Positions 25,944 to 38,699 of a stretch of DNA of 64,000 bases are shown piece by piece. Positions within the stretch are counted from its first letter, which is position 1. Each line of letters starts with the position of its first letter. The notes beneath the pieces are model-generated. The model searched no databases and had not been told where the DNA came from. It saw only the letters and a program-made list of their open reading frames with translations. A program made the position numbers and the translations under genes. The DNA comes from Phaseolus vulgaris (taxonomy: Eukaryota > Streptophyta > Magnoliopsida > Fabales > Fabaceae): contig NC_023751.2 of assembly GCF_000499845.2 (NCBI RefSeq), positions 11,261,564-11,325,563 of the forward strand. Direction: 5' to 3'.

Positions 25944-26639
25944 CTAGTGAGGTCTAACAAAGAAGATACTCAACTCGGGGCCTTGAGCCCCATCTGGGTT
26001 TATCATATACAAGGCTTCTGAATCCTTAGAGCCAACCACCCTCTCAAACCTTGCTCTCATGTAGGTCATTTCCCCATCGGAATCCTTGTGATCCGATGCG
26101 CTGGGGAGCACCCCTGCTCCCATGGAAACCCCTCTCAAATGCTGCATCACGTGAAGCTCATCATCGCTCATTTGTTTCCTCCTGATGGAGTACCCCACCT
26201 TTCTCCCATTGCAATACACCGCCCATACGAACTCTTCCATAAGCTTCTTCTTGTTGCTCCTCGTCTCGCTCTCCAACGCAATCCTCATGATATCAGACGC
26301 CATTTCCTTGTTCAAAGCACTGGCCAGCATCGGCAACTCGATCAGAAAAATGGGCATTTGACGCGTGTCCTCTTGTATGGCCAAACTCACCCTGCCCTTG
26401 CGGTAACCGAAGATGGTGCCGGTTGTCGCACTGTCCTTTAGCATTTTCCGAGGTCTTCCCAAGAGAGCCACCATTTTGCATCCAGAAGTCAACATAGGAA
26501 ACAACTTGAACATTTTCAAAAGCCCCCCTCCGCTCGAGAATTTGTTACTACGCTTACTCTCCCCTGTCGTGTGACGGAGTAAAGAGGCCAAAGCCGGGTT
26601 TTCCATCGGGTAACACGGGCTAGAATGCACTGATGGCAT
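25944..26639 (-). CDS. MIZU-KUSSEI 1-like protein (DUF617)
   Basis: A single-exon protein of 231 residues in the land-plant MIZ1 family; Arabidopsis MIZ1 is needed for root hydrotropism. Residues 1-70 form a variable basic N-terminus. The MIZ domain spans about 73-229. Family landmarks visible are GTIFGYRKGRV (74-84), the Pro-x-Phe-Leu-x-Glu-Leu strand (96-102), 'KEMASDIMRIALE' (111-123), 'WAVYCNGRKVGYSIRR' (139-154), 'VSMGAGVLP' (171-179), 'YMRARFERVVGSKDSEALYM' (193-212) and 'NPDGAQGPELSIFFVR' (214-229). Length and lack of introns fit the family. The ATG is the first in frame. Which paralogue this is, and whether it acts in hydrotropism, cannot be decided here. Confidence 0.93.
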   Translation of the reverse strand: MPSVHSSPCYPMENPALASLLRHTTGESKRSNKFSSGGGLLKMFKLFPMLTSGCKMVALLGRPRKMLKDSATTGTIFGYRKGRVSLAIQEDTRQMPIFLIELPMLASALNKEMASDIMRIALESETRSNKKKLMEEFVWAVYCNGRKVGYSIRRKQMSDDELHVMQHLRGVSMGAGVLPSASDHKDSDGEMTYMRARFERVVGSKDSEALYMINPDGAQGPELSIFFVRPH

Positions 26640-26667
26640 TATAGCATGCTATTTCTACAATATGACA

Positions 26668-26682
26668 CTATATATTTATTGT
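26668..26682 (-). promoter_or_regulatory. Possible TATA box of the MIZU-KUSSEI-like gene
   Basis: On the minus strand 'acaataaatatatag' lies about 30-45 bases before the ATG. The TA run at 26694-26711 further upstream is an alternative, so the core promoter is uncertain. Confidence 0.3.
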
Positions 26683-26693
26683 AGGATGTGTTA

Positions 26694-26731
26694 TGTATAT
26701 ATATATATATATGTATATGTGTGTGTGTTGG
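26694..26731. repeat. (TA)n/(TG)n microsatellite
   Basis: A TA run followed by 'gtatatgtgtgtgtgtt', in the upstream region of the MIZU-KUSSEI-like gene. Confidence 0.85.
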
Positions 26732-29108
26732 AGATGGGATGGATACGGAGTTTACAGCTCACTATGAATGGATGCCACACACATATGATATAGAGAGGAA
26801 GAGGTGAAGGATGGTGTGCGTGTGAGTAACTAGTAATGGTTGGGTCTACCAAGCTAATAAGGTGTTAAAGAGGGTTAGGACTTGGGAAGTTAGTTGGTCA
26901 CTAAATCGGGTTGTCATGGAATCTTTATAGTGGCAAGTGAGGGGGTTACTTTCAAGTTGCTTGAGTGAGGGAAAAACTGAGTGAGATTAAAGGTTGATGT
27001 GACCAAGTTTGGGAATTGATAGGGGCTTGAAGGTGATAAGATAAGGGCAGGGTGGACCACGAGGGTGGGGTTAATGAGGAAGAAAAAGCTCAAAAAAATG
27101 AAAAAAAAAAAGAGGTGAAGGGAAAAAAGGATTGTGGTAATGTTGGAGTGGCATGTGCCTCTCTGATCATTACTTAGAGTATCAACGTCAATTGCCTTTT
27201 TTGCTTTCTCAAACCTTCACTGGTAATTATTGAGATGAAGGTCGTCCTTTCCCTAACATATTTGCTGTGTGTACATGAAAATTTGCTTTTGCTTCTTAGT
27301 GACTCTCTCTTTCCTTCCTCCCTTTATTTAGTTGCTCCTTTTTTATTTTAATGTGTCAGAGCATAGGTCATATTCGACAAAGGCGTGTTAGGCAGTAGAA
27401 ATTATCAACAGGCCCGGTTGTACGAAAACCACTCTTTTCTTTTTTTTTCTTTCTTTCCTTTCGTGCCTTTATTTCGATCGTATTATTTCTATTCCACGCT
27501 CATGCCTTTTGCACATATGGTCCGGGATCACTGTATTTCAAGTGTCTCTCAATTTTTACGTTTTGGTTCAGTGTAACACCACAAACTCTACCTTCATGTG
27601 TATGCATGCCATCTTTTAAACTGATATTAAAAAGGGAAAGAGAAAGATAGAGACACAAATCGGGTAAAGAGCAAGATGGGAAAAGAAAGTGGCGCATAAA
27701 AAACATTAATGTTAATGCTAAAAATGAACAAAATGGGGTTAGCCTCGAAAGTGGGGACCTTTCACGCGACTAATGAAAAAGGAAGAAGCAACGTCGGTAT
27801 CAGGCTGGTACCATGAGAGGTTGACAAAGTATGCATTAAAGTTCCTTTTACGTATGGCGCACTGCTCTGTGATTTCGGCATTCCTAATTTTTCTGCCCCT
27901 TCATGTGCTTCTGTTTTATTGCATTCCCATCACTCTTCGTACTCTAATAATAAATATAATATAAATGCTAAGAAAATAAATAAAATCTGAATTAAGCTCA
28001 CGATTCAGAAGGGTGTATGAAGTGGATTGTGGTTCATGTTTTGATGCGTTTGAGTGGATGTGGATTTCAAATGTGGCCAAGAAAGAATTGAAGCCAGCTA
28101 TGGCGTGGATTTGATAATCTTTGATTGAATGGACCTACAACACTACTAATTTTTGTTGTAAACTGTTACAGAGCAGTGACTGATTACCAGCCACATTGTT
28201 GTAACTATGTCCTTACTTGGAGCAAACAACGCAATATTTATTCTCTGCCTTGCTTTTCATTTTTCTTTCCAACTCAAACATCAAGTTAGGCTAAACTTTG
28301 ACATTATTATCAGCGCCACTTCCGAATCAGTGAATGGATTAGACTAAAATAAATTATTCTCAAATCATACTTGCATCGTTATTGCCTTCCAATTATTGGG
28401 GTGATGATGGGATCGATGATTGTACATTACTTTCTTCATCTTCTTTTTTAATTTCTGGTTTGTATTATCTGAGATTGAATTCCCCGTTTTCATTGGGGAA
28501 GGTAGACATAACACAAACATTTTACCAGAAAATGCACTTTCTGGCGAAAGCGAGAAGCTTTGGTGGGAAATGCTGCATCTCAGATTTCACTGCAACAGCT
28601 TGCCAAAAAACCAGTCACAATCACGTATTGGCCACAGTTTGTTCGTCATCCAAATTAAACTTTCCTTTCAATGTTTCAATGCAAAAATTTATAATACAAT
28701 TATGTAAAAGAGTTCAAATTTCAACGGAATAATGCACCAAATTAAAGGCGAGTTAATCTTATAAAAATAAATTTCTTCTTTCTATTTCTCATCGCGCGCC
28801 AACCAACAATACTCTTATTATATAATTCATCATTTATACTTATTTTTCATCTCTATTTTAATAAATAGGAATGACTGAATATCATTTCGTCTTAAGATAA
28901 ATCTTCCACAAATGAACATTTCTTTTACAAAATATTATAAAAAAATCTTCCTCAAATGTAAATTAGGATTTTAACACGATTGTCAAATTGCAATTTTAAT
29001 TTTTTAGAAGTAAATAAAAATCAACCTGAAATATTGGTAATTTTCTTTTTTTATTTTATTCATATAAACTTGTTATCTTTAAATATGATATATATACAAA
29101 ATTTATTT

Positions 29109-29116
<8 letters not shown>

Positions 29117-29152
<36 letters not shown>
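29117..29152. repeat. (AT)n(GT)n microsatellite
   Basis: A compound run of AT then GT dinucleotides. Confidence 0.9.
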
Positions 29153-30553
29153 TTTAATGTTAAGAATCTATATATTTATGTTTTATTTTAGTTTTTAGTA
29201 TAAGAAATTATGATATCATATATTTTTAAATTATTTTGGATGTGTTTAATTGTTAAAATAATTTAACTAACAAGCATTAAACATTGGACATGTGTCTTAA
29301 CTAGTTCAACAACAAATCTAATTTTAAAATTATTGAATTTTAATATACAAATAATACATGATAAATATATTTTTATGTAATAGATATTTTCTAAGAAAAA
29401 ATAATATATATGCAATGGTGCCGATAATTTTATGGCAATTAATTAAAAACAAATAATGTATATAGTGATTTGATTGATTCTTTTATCATATCTACCTCGA
29501 AAAAGTCACCCTTAATATAATTGGTTGAGATTATAAAATGTCTTTACACAGTCGTATAGGGATTAAACTTTATTTTTAATACACAAATATATTTTAATTA
29601 AAAATTATATTTAAGTAAAACTAATTATTCAAGGTTGTTTCTAAGTATTGATAATTTCTTCTAAAAAATATTGAAAGTTTATATATGAAAAAAAAGAGAA
29701 ATATTGAAAAAGATAAATGATTAAAAATATTAAATACACAACTAATTATAGAAATATGTAGTTTGAGACAATTGAATAAATTGTTTTTTTTTTACAAACT
29801 GTAGCATAGAACAAGAACTGCACACATCAAAAGTACACAAGAAATAATATTGACAATATTTAATTAAGAGTGTAGAGACTGGAGAGCGAAAGCATTACTC
29901 TCCAAATTTAAACGTTAATTATAGTATGAAAATAGACTAATCGTCTTTCTATTTTTAATTGCTTTTCTTTAGAACTCATTGTTTTACCTTTTAATTTATT
30001 TTAAAATACACGATTCCTTAAAAGCAACTTATCTTTAACAAATTATGAGTTTGTTTTAGAAAAGGGTGAGTAAAATAAAAAAAAAGCCACGTTAGTGTGT
30101 CACTTGTATATCAAGACGGAACATAACTAATTATATTACTATAAAAATATGTCTGGAGTTAAATTATTTTTGTTTTTATCTAGGTTTTTTTTTCACTTAC
30201 AAATAACTTTATTTTTTTACCTTAATTATTTTCCCCCTTTTTTACTTTCTCATTTTCTTTTATACTATTTAAATAAAACATTAAAGACATCTTACGGTTA
30301 GTGGTAACTAATTTTAAACCGTTATCTTTAATTTTATAATAAAATTAAGATTTACAGATAAAGTCTCAAAATGGATTATAATACAATTTATTTTATATTT
30401 GAAAGTCATAAAATTAATAGTAGGAGTTAGATTAAGATAAAATAAAATAAAACTAAGAATGAGAAAGAGAGTTGTATAGACTAAAACTATGTCTAAGAAG
30501 CTTATCTACAATGTCTTACCGCCTCTATGAAATATATTACTTCTAAATATTCA

Positions 30554-30577
30554 TATATATATATATATATATATATT
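30554..30577. repeat. (TA)n microsatellite
   Basis: A short TA run of about 24 bases. Confidence 0.85.
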
Positions 30578-30639
30578 GAATTTTAAAATAAGATAATAAT
30601 TAATTTAAATATCTTCTAAAATAGAAGGATACAATTTGC

Positions 30640-31456
30640 CTTAAGACACCCCTCCAGTGAGGCTTTCCTCCCTTAATAGTTCACGGAAGAAATGAAGATT
30701 GCAAAATTTTTTTCCAGTCCCTGCCAAACTTGATGTTTGTGCAAGGAAACCTTGCTCTTAGGACTTTTCATTTAACATTGTGTACTGGTCCATGTGGCAT
30801 AACGTATTTGAATCTCGTTTGTCGAAGATATTCCGCAAGTCCACCACGCAAATCCTTCAACAACATGAGAGACAGTATTGAAAAAAAAGCAATACAATAT
30901 AAAACAAAGATTTAAAATAAAAGATTCTTAAACTGACCACATAATTTCTTTTGATCTGAAAGGAAGACAACTCCATGTAAAAATGTTCAAAGGTACCCTT
31001 GGTCAGCGGTTCTCTTCCTTGAACTTCCTTCAAATAACTATTAACACCAATTTCACAGATCTCTCCCATAAAAACAATTATTTTCAAACAACTTTGATCC
31101 GCGTAATGGAAGAGTATAGAGTGGTCGCCTTTAAAGCCATAAATGGAACTCAAAGTCGACCATCCATCCAATATCTAGGGAGACAGTATATCCTGGTTAT
31201 AATATACTTTATGCACGTTCCCTGCACTATCTGCGAGGGTCCACTCCTTAGAAAGTTCTGATTGAAACTCAACAGCGAATGCACGATCAACATAACCATT
31301 TTATCCATTATGAAAAATAAAAGTCAATAAAATGCAGTGATAAAAAAAGTAGGTATTGAAGAAAAGAAATGAACTTCTTACTTTCTCGCGGATGTACATT
31401 GATGAAAAAAGAGCTCGTGTATCAAGTTTCATAATTTCTTCAGCACTACAATCCAT
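30640..31456 (-). pseudogene. Broken B3-domain-like (REM type) gene
   Basis: Three coding-like pieces follow on the minus strand. Piece 1 (31456-31382) starts with ATG, encodes 25 residues (MDCSAEEIMKLDTRALFSSM...) and ends at a GTAAG donor. Piece 2 (about 31300-30930) encodes a B3-like half domain: 'ELSKEWTLADSAGNVHKVYY', then an in-frame TAG at 31177-31175, then 'DGWSTLSSIYGFKGDHSILF' and 'CLKIIVF'. Piece 3 (about 30880-30665) encodes 'LAEYLRQTRFKYVMPHGP', then a TGA at 30770-30768, then 'KVLRARFPCTNIKFGRDWKK', as in a second B3 domain. No AG acceptor is visible before piece 2. Two internal stops and a missing acceptor argue for a pseudogene. B3 proteins bind DNA; the family call rests on motif shape only. 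A divergent unrelated protein is possible. Confidence 0.55.
30651..30682. repeat. 32-bp direct repeat, left copy
   Basis: CTCCAGTGAGGCTTTCCTCC followed by 'cttaatagttca'. It recurs at 31698-31729 with two substitutions. The copies bracket the B3-like pseudogene and lie 1,047 bases apart. Confidence 0.85.
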
Positions 31457-31697
31457 CGAAATGAATAATAGATAGTGGACAATGAAGGAAGTAGGGAATA
31501 GTAAGATAGGAACGTAGAAAGAACAAAAGAGTAGGATTCTGAGTGAACAAAATCCAAGTGTCTTACGTATTTATAGCCAAATATCAGTCGTGACCCTTTG
31601 ATATCCATTATCTCAAACAACATGACGTTTCAGTTGAAACAATATATTCAATAATAAAGAGAGAAATAGATAATTAATAATTAATAATGAGTAATAA

Positions 31698-31729
31698 TAC
31701 TCCAGCGAGACTTTCCTCCCTTAATAGTT
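31698..31729. repeat. 32-bp direct repeat, right copy
   Basis: Matches 30651-30682 at 30 of 32 positions. It could mark a tandem duplication whose other copy is otherwise gone, or an insertion boundary. Confidence 0.85.
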
Positions 31730-31805
31730 CAACTCAGTGGTTTTTCCAACATTGTTGTCGGCCTCATTGATTTGGGCTTTCACTGATCCAAGTCCCAATT
31801 TGGGA

Positions 31806-31860
31806 ATTACTTCCTGCACCTGATAAAATTTGAACCTGATACATTTTGAATTTCCTTATA
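31806..31860. repeat. Short end-fragment of the CTGCACC element family
   Basis: 'acttcctgcacctgataaaa' followed by 'tttgaacctgatacatttt' resembles the left end of the elements at 20.2 and 20.6 kb. Confidence 0.4.
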
Positions 31861-32110
31861 TGGAACATGTTTCCCTCTTCTTAATCGTAATCTCTTCCGC
31901 TTTAATGTGCGACGCCGCCAGGATCTTAATTGTTTTCATATTCTCTGACCTTCTTTGAACCAAAGATTCACCAAAGGTTCCTTCACGAAGTACCCTAATA
32001 AAGACTTTTAGGTTGCTGAATTTTACAAACATCTCGTTATTAGGTTGCTGAATTTGCACCACCACCTTCCTAAATCGACAGAAAAACTGTTTTATAAACT
32101 CCTTCTTCAT
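31856..32110 (-). other. Unassigned open frame, possibly a gene fragment
   Basis: An 84-codon open frame less AT-biased than its flanks, encoding a basic, non-repetitive peptide ('GESLVQRRSENMKTIKILAA'). No domain recognised. It sits upstream of, and in the same orientation as, the B3-like pseudogene and could be a remnant of an upstream exon or of a tandem copy. It may equally be chance. Confidence 0.2.
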
Positions 32111-32959
32111 TTGTTTGACCTTAGCAAAAGTTCCGCAAGCATCTTAAACCTTACATCTTACATCGTCCGATTAGAAAGACGCTTAAGAAAGATGACATTT
32201 AATTAAAAACAATAATTTCTAGTCAAGTTGTTCTATTTTCTGATCAATCTTCATCTTTTTCTTATAGTTTCTCCTCCCTTCGACTGTCCGGTATCCGGTT
32301 CACTTTTCAATTGCATTTCATAATTAATATATATCCCGCATACATAGTTAATCCCAAAATTCATCGTCCCTTCCAAAAAAAATATGCAATTTTCATTAAT
32401 TTCAAACATTCTAAAAAAGATTTCTACACTTAATTATTGAACTCGATCTCACACGAACTAATGGAACAAACCCATCTTCCTACGCAACGCCAATTTTTTA
32501 AAATCATTCATCCCCCAAACTCATTCAAATATTGCCTCGTGGGAGTGTGAAGACATCGGAACTCTAGTTATTTTATTTCCTAAAAGTGCATGATGGTTTT
32601 AGCCAATATTTGAATTTTGATAAAAAAAAAATTGAAATCACTTTTATTTTCCACTTTTATCTTTTATTTCAAATAAATATCTACATACCATTGAAATACA
32701 ATTTAATCATTATATAGATAGTCTAAATTATATTCTAACATAACATCTAGGAATTAAATTGAACGTACTGTTAACCATTTCATTTTATTTAAATTTAGAG
32801 AATATATTGAAACTAACATAATAAGAAGGCATTTAAGAAAATCTTTAGAAGTGAGAAAATAAGAAATGGCATTTACATTATTCTCACATGTATGATCTAG
32901 ACCTGTTTACTAATTGTATCCACAGAACCAATAAAACCTTACAGAAAACAGAAGCAAAA

Positions 32960-35900
32960 TTATGTCCACAACAGGTATCTAAAATTGAACTCATGTGGCA
33001 TAATCTGTACAAATTGTGAGAGGGGCTGGGTTTTTCTTTCCTCAAGGAACTTAATGGCTTCTTTCCCCACATCACTTGGTAATTGGAGGCACATCCAATC
33101 CAGCAATGATTCCAAGTCTTTTGCAAAGTCCAGTAAATACCAATCCAGCAACTTCGGGATAAGGAACTTTGATGTCGAAATTCCAACTGCAGCCTGCAAG
33201 TATTCCCTTTTGGCCATTTCAAGCTCGTTCTCAACCTGAGATGCTGTGTAAATTCTCACCTGCAATTGGCAAAATCAGCAACAAGACACTGCAAATCACG
33301 AAATTATTGAACTTATTGAGTGCAATAAAAGCAGAAGTTTACAATCAAGCAAATTAACAAAAGTAATGGGTTTATCATTGGACAATGCACTGCTTATAGG
33401 AAAAAATATTCAATGCAAAGTAGGTATCAACTTACAGCAGGAGAGGACCAAGTTCCACAGGATAGAGCAAATGTCACCAGGGGTTCTGACAATTCTAGTC
33501 CGTAAGTTTCATGATTTTTCCCTCCCTTTGATATTGTTGTCTGTTTAGATTTTAGCCGTAAGAAGCTTGGTAATTTCCAATATTCCCACCCAAGAAAAGC
33601 TAGACTTGAAATGAAAAGAACTCTCAATAATAATAAAAAATGGACAGAGCTTACAAATTTGCAGTGATAAGGAAGTCTTAAAATGCAATGTTCTATGGTT
33701 GTTGCACTTAGCAAGTGTCCACCCACATTTATTGTGGCCTGAGTAACAAGAAAACAGCATAAATTCTTGAACCTACCAATGCTATTACACCAACTCAAGG
33801 AACAAACAAAATGCATTGCCATGCAAACCAGAAGCAAACCTTTCATACCTTCTGCATCAGCGCTACAACCATTTCAGGACTCTCTGGTATGCCATTTTCT
33901 ATGTATGCCTGAAGCAAAGCAGAACTTAAATAAGCTATTACCAAAATTTTGTTTGACTAAAAAAAGGTTCTGTTAACAAAGGCCATTAGATGACACGACA
34001 TGTTATTCGAATGGCATAGTTGACTTACATTCATCATACATGAGTTATAGATGTTGATCCAGAATGCAAGCTTCTCCTGGTGGTTGAGATGCTCAAAGTT
34101 GACACAGACAAGTTTTCTCAGAAGAAGTCTGTAAATTTTCGAAAATTAGAATATTATAACATCTACCTGACACGAATGAAAAGTATCGAGAAAAATAATA
34201 ATAATAATTTGAAAAGAATATAACATACTTCAACCGGTGCAGTAAAAATAAAGACTTTGCAGTTCGTTTTGGATCGAATGATTTGGCTTCAACTGCACGT
34301 AATTGCTTGTATGGACCAATATCCCTCTTTCCGAATTCCAAACAGATACCGTAAGGATCCCAAAAATCACTTCCTTCAACGCAGTTTTTATTAGATTTTG
34401 GAGTCCATGAGTGTGGTACATTACCTGCAGAATCCAAATTCTTCGCAGTACTCATTCTCAAGAGAATGCTTGATAAACACTTCAGAATATTTTCAGAGAT
34501 TATATTTGGACTTTCCCCCCCTTTTAGTTTTTCGTGTAGACTATGGTTTCTAACTTCTGCAATTGGCTGGTCTTTCACCCTTAGTTCTTGCTGCATAATT
34601 GGAAAGCTCACATTTATTGAGTTCAGAACTCACGTTTTTTGACTAGTATTCCTATGACAGAAATTAAAACTATTTTAACACATGACACACCTGCTTTTTT
34701 GGAGGATCCCAACGTTTCTGCACTGATTTATTGTCAGTGGGAAGTTTCTTAATCGGCGATTTTGTAGTTAGGCCTTTGCATATGGACTGCTTGCTACTCT
34801 TGGAAGAATTAGTACATGATTGGTTCTCTTTTCCATGTCTATCCTCTGGCAAGATAAACAACAAGAATGAACTTAATGAAACGTATTCTCAATAACGAAA
34901 CAACTTAACCTCAGTTGGTGGCACTTAATGGCCAGTACTCACTTGGAAGTGTTGTTGTAGGCCTGGTTTCAGATCTTGTAGCATTATCCATTGTCTGGGA
35001 AAGGGACTCCACTTTAACTGGATCGGGACTACTATTTGGGCTTGCATTGTTGACACCAGCTGATTGCTCAAGTTTCATCTTAGAGGATGACATGTACACA
35101 GCTTCCTGGTACAAGTCCCGCCTGAAATGCACAACCTGTTCTTCTAGCCTAACAATTTCTTCTTCCAGTACTGCCACCTCAGCCAGAAGTCCCAGTGTCT
35201 AGATTTTTCAGATTAAATACAACAGTTAATGGTCAAGTTTCTTGAACATGATAACCTCTTCTTAAAACTCGTCAAAATTTAGTTCAGATGAGTTAATTTC
35301 CCTTTCAAGCTCTTTTTAGTTTCTAAATTGTGATTTTAAGTGTATAAATGATTGATTTCATTAGAGATTAGTACTGGTTAATAAAAGAGCAAATGGTCTA
35401 TCTACTTTACAATTTACACTCTTAACCAAAAATAAATACGCACATTGGTAAGTTTGAACATAGTTATTCATTTCTATAATTATATAAACTTTATCTTTTA
35501 ATCCTTACATTTAGAACCATCCATTTTAACATCCGTACTTATAATTTAGAATCTGTATTAGTCTCTATCATCTAAATTCTTAGGAATTAAATGAGATTAA
35601 ATATCGTATATAAGAAATAAATGGATAATTCTTAAGTACAAAGACTGAAGTAAAATTTATATAACCACACAACCAAATGAATTATTAAATCCAATGTTCT
35701 GCAATAATTACTTTAAAACCATATATGCCATGATTTTTTTATTGGTTTCCAGCAAAATAACAATTACAGTGCATGAAAAGTAAATTCTTTATAAAAAAAC
35801 TGACAATGAAAAGGAAGAGAGACTACTAACATAGGGAGGAAGATACGGAGGAAGACGAGGCAAAGCTCCCAAAGGTCTGTTGAAAGCTCTCTCCAATGCT

Positions 35901-36688
35901 CTGTGGATGTTCTCCTCACGTCTAAGCTTTTTCTTCAACCTGTCAACCTGAAAACAAGTTGGAGAATCCATCTCAGTTGGCAATCAGGAAGCAAGAGAAT
36001 GAAACCCATACAAGAAATTGGAGAAGAAACTATGCCATTACATCTTGCTGTAAAGCCAGTTTTCTATCTTTGCTCGATGTTTTTCCACCCTTAACAGCAC
36101 TATTCGCTCTCCCTCGCGATCTTTCCCGCATCTCTGCCTTTTCATTCAAGGTTTCAGAGGTCAGAATCAAAGCAGGCAGCTAGGATCACAGTTTGAATTG
36201 AAAGTGCGCGTATGTCTATTGTGCCAGATTCACAAGTAAAAAGGCAAAAAAAGAGAGTTTGAAACCTTGAGGTTTATAGAACCCAATCCGATCATGAATT
36301 ATGAAATAAGGGTATCTTTTCTTTTCCTCAATTCATTCCTTCTTTATGGTGCGGTACTTGTCAATAAAAAAAATGCGGACTTTTCAGAAATTGTGAGATA
36401 ATTGATCATTAAAACCGAAGCCATAGTTTTGGATAAGAACTGTTACGCTATCATAATCATAATTAATAGTAACAATAATCAGAATCGTAATTAATAGCAA
36501 TAATACTAATAAGTGAACATGATGTACTGTAGCAACCGTTTTTCAAAAATATGGACATAAATGAACCGGGTTTTGAGATGGAACTTTAGAACAAATTTAA
36601 TTACCCTTTCATGTGACACTGTTATGAGAGGTTTCTTATGCTGCAGCCTGGGCCTGAAGCTGGTGTTCATCTTTTCCAATTTTTCCAT
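32960..36688 (-). CDS. Ternary complex factor MIP1-like leucine-zipper / DUF547 protein
   Basis: Eleven exons join in frame to 586 residues: 36688-36605, 36179-36042, 35947-35831, 35198-34943, 34845-34691, 34590-34229, 34128-34029, 33908-33849, 33738-33655, 33540-33436 and 33259-32960. All introns are GT-AG. The ATG at 36688 is the first in frame after an upstream TGA. The Lzipper-MIP1 region (about 65-150) includes '[20 protein letters not shown]', the Pro-rich '[10 protein letters not shown]' and the coiled-coil '[19 protein letters not shown]'. A low-complexity linker follows (155-290). DUF547 covers about 385-515, with '[19 protein letters not shown]', '[18 protein letters not shown]' and '[16 protein letters not shown]'. 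The last exon encodes the conserved tail '[20 protein letters not shown]'. The family was named from an Antirrhinum MADS-box partner; molecular function is poorly known. It appears complete. Confidence 0.93.
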
Positions 36689-36699
36689 AAGTCTCCAAC

Positions 36700-36900
36700 T
36701 GCATGCATATATTCACCACTAGGCTCTATCCATCAAGTTGAGTGAAGAAGTAGCCACAAGATGAGCAGAAAGAAACATAGATGGTATGGTGAAGCTCAAG
36801 AGAAGAAGACAAAATGAGAATGGGGATGGTCCGATTCCACCACCACTTCAAAGCTTTAACCGCTTCAGATCATGAAAACGGTATTTAAAGGACGGTTCAG
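36700..36900 (-). promoter_or_regulatory. 5' leader and core promoter of the MIP1-like gene
   Basis: On the minus strand a TATA-like 'CTTTAAATACCG' lies at about 36879-36890, some 195 bases upstream of the ATG. This would leave a leader of about 160 bases. The interval is less AT-rich than the sequence beyond it. Confidence 0.4.
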
Positions 36901-38699
36901 CTAAGAAAGCCACATGTTCAAGAATAAAAAAATTAAATTAAAAAAAAAAAACAATTATACACTTTATTCTTTTAAAATGCAGTTTTTAAGTGATTCCTGA
37001 GATTTGCTTATTGTTTTGCAGTGAAAGAAGGCACACATTCTATTATAGGTAAAACAAGATAATAATATATCTTCGAATAACAATATACAAGTTTTTTAAA
37101 TTAAATTGTAGTTTATCTAAGATTAATTGTGTATATTATGAATATAAACAAGCTTACACTTTTGATAAATCAGAAATAATTATCATAAAAATCATGAGGT
37201 GAGTAATGAAGAATAGTAGAGATTTTTTTAATGAATATATTTATTTTTATTATAATTATAAGATCATGGGTTTAGTCCGATTATTAGTAATTTATGATCA
37301 TTATCCAATCCACATGTTTAAGGTAATATTTTAGCATAAGTCATAAAATCTCAATTTCAACTAATTAGTCCGTTCAATTAAGATAGAATCATGATCATAG
37401 ATGAATATGTTAGAATTCAATCATATATACATGACAATACTCTATGAAAAGAATTATCTAATATATACATATAAATAGTATATTTATTTTTAACCATCTT
37501 AAATGTTATAGGTCGAGGATAATATATATTCTTATCTAGAACACTAATTAAGTTTAAGAAAGTGAGTCTCCCTTTTGTTCTAAAAGACAAAATACTCTAT
37601 AAATGAAAGGGGCTAAGGCTCATGCCATGATGAAGCATAGTGCGCTTTCCATTTAAGTCCCAATTAATTAGTATTCATTTTAACCCAAACAAAACGCTCC
37701 TCTACTTTTTTATCCTTCTACTATTTTTTTCTTCTTTGTTCATTCTTACAAAAGTAAAATTTTGATGTGGGTTGGTGGGTGGCTTTTGCTGCTGAATTAT
37801 GCTTAAATTAAACGAGATAAAAGGAAAGCCAACTAAACACTTTTATTTTCTCCTTTTCGGACAAATTAAGAAAATCAATGAATTCAACCGTATTCTAAAT
37901 GCTTACAACAATTGGTGGTATAAATTATGTGGCTGGTGAAACATCATAAAATGTGGTCTTTTTTTATACATAAAACAAGGCGTCGTTTGTAATATCTGGC
38001 AATTACCTACCTTCCATTTATGACTAGTACAAAATAAGAGAGGAATGTTAAATCGAATAAAGAGAAGAAGGTAGAGTATTGTTGTGATAACTTGCAAGTC
38101 GTTGTCACCTACGTGTTAAATAAATGTTGTATTTGACATGGTAACTAGTACTAAATACAAACCTTATATATAGCTCACCTATTTAAAAGCGTAACTGTGT
38201 TTTTTGCATTGAATTAAAAACATGATGAATTAAGAAAAAAACTTGTGGCAATAGAAATGGAATCGCAGATGAAACGGCAAATAGGATGATGATGATGATG
38301 ATGGGTAGGTGAGAAGATATGGAAAGAAGGTAAAGCTTGTGTTTGAAACAATGGATCCATGCCCTCTTGTCCCCATCCAAAACCACGTGACGGTCACTCC
38401 AAATCACAAGCTGACGTTAAACGTATCTTTAATTTAAAAAAAAGAGGAGATTATTTGCTAATTGTTAATGTAATTTAGCATATCTCATCTCTAATCTAAT
38501 ATTGGTAGAAGGAGCATGTCAAGACCTTGAAAGCACCCTTGTCTTTTCATAATGTAGTTTTAGCTTTTTGGGTTGTCATGCATCTTTTTGACAGACTAGA
38601 TTTGATTAGTAAGCCAACTTTATTCGCAATAATATTGTCCAACACCACTTTATTTTATTAGTTATACTAATTCTCAGCTCATTCAATTAAACCTAATAT

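Larger units (their letters stand above)
26740..30630. other. Intergenic region between the MIZU-KUSSEI-like gene and the B3-like pseudogene
   Basis: The first kilobase is G-rich and purine-rich on the plus strand and probably includes the distal promoter of the leftward gene. No coding region is supported; open frames at 27385-27576, 27773-27964 and 28382-28732 have no recognisable domain. A TA/TG microsatellite lies at about 29117-29152. Confidence 0.5.

Noticed and set aside
30730..30915. Plus-strand open frame with 'GPCGITY', at first suggestive of an enzyme motif
   Set aside because: It is antisense to the second B3-like segment, whose minus-strand translation is far more coherent. It has no domain support of its own.
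33427..33846. 139-codon minus-strand frame within the MIP1-like gene
   Set aside because: It is read-through of exons 9 and 10 plus the intron between them. The spliced model with GT-AG borders explains the conserved parts.
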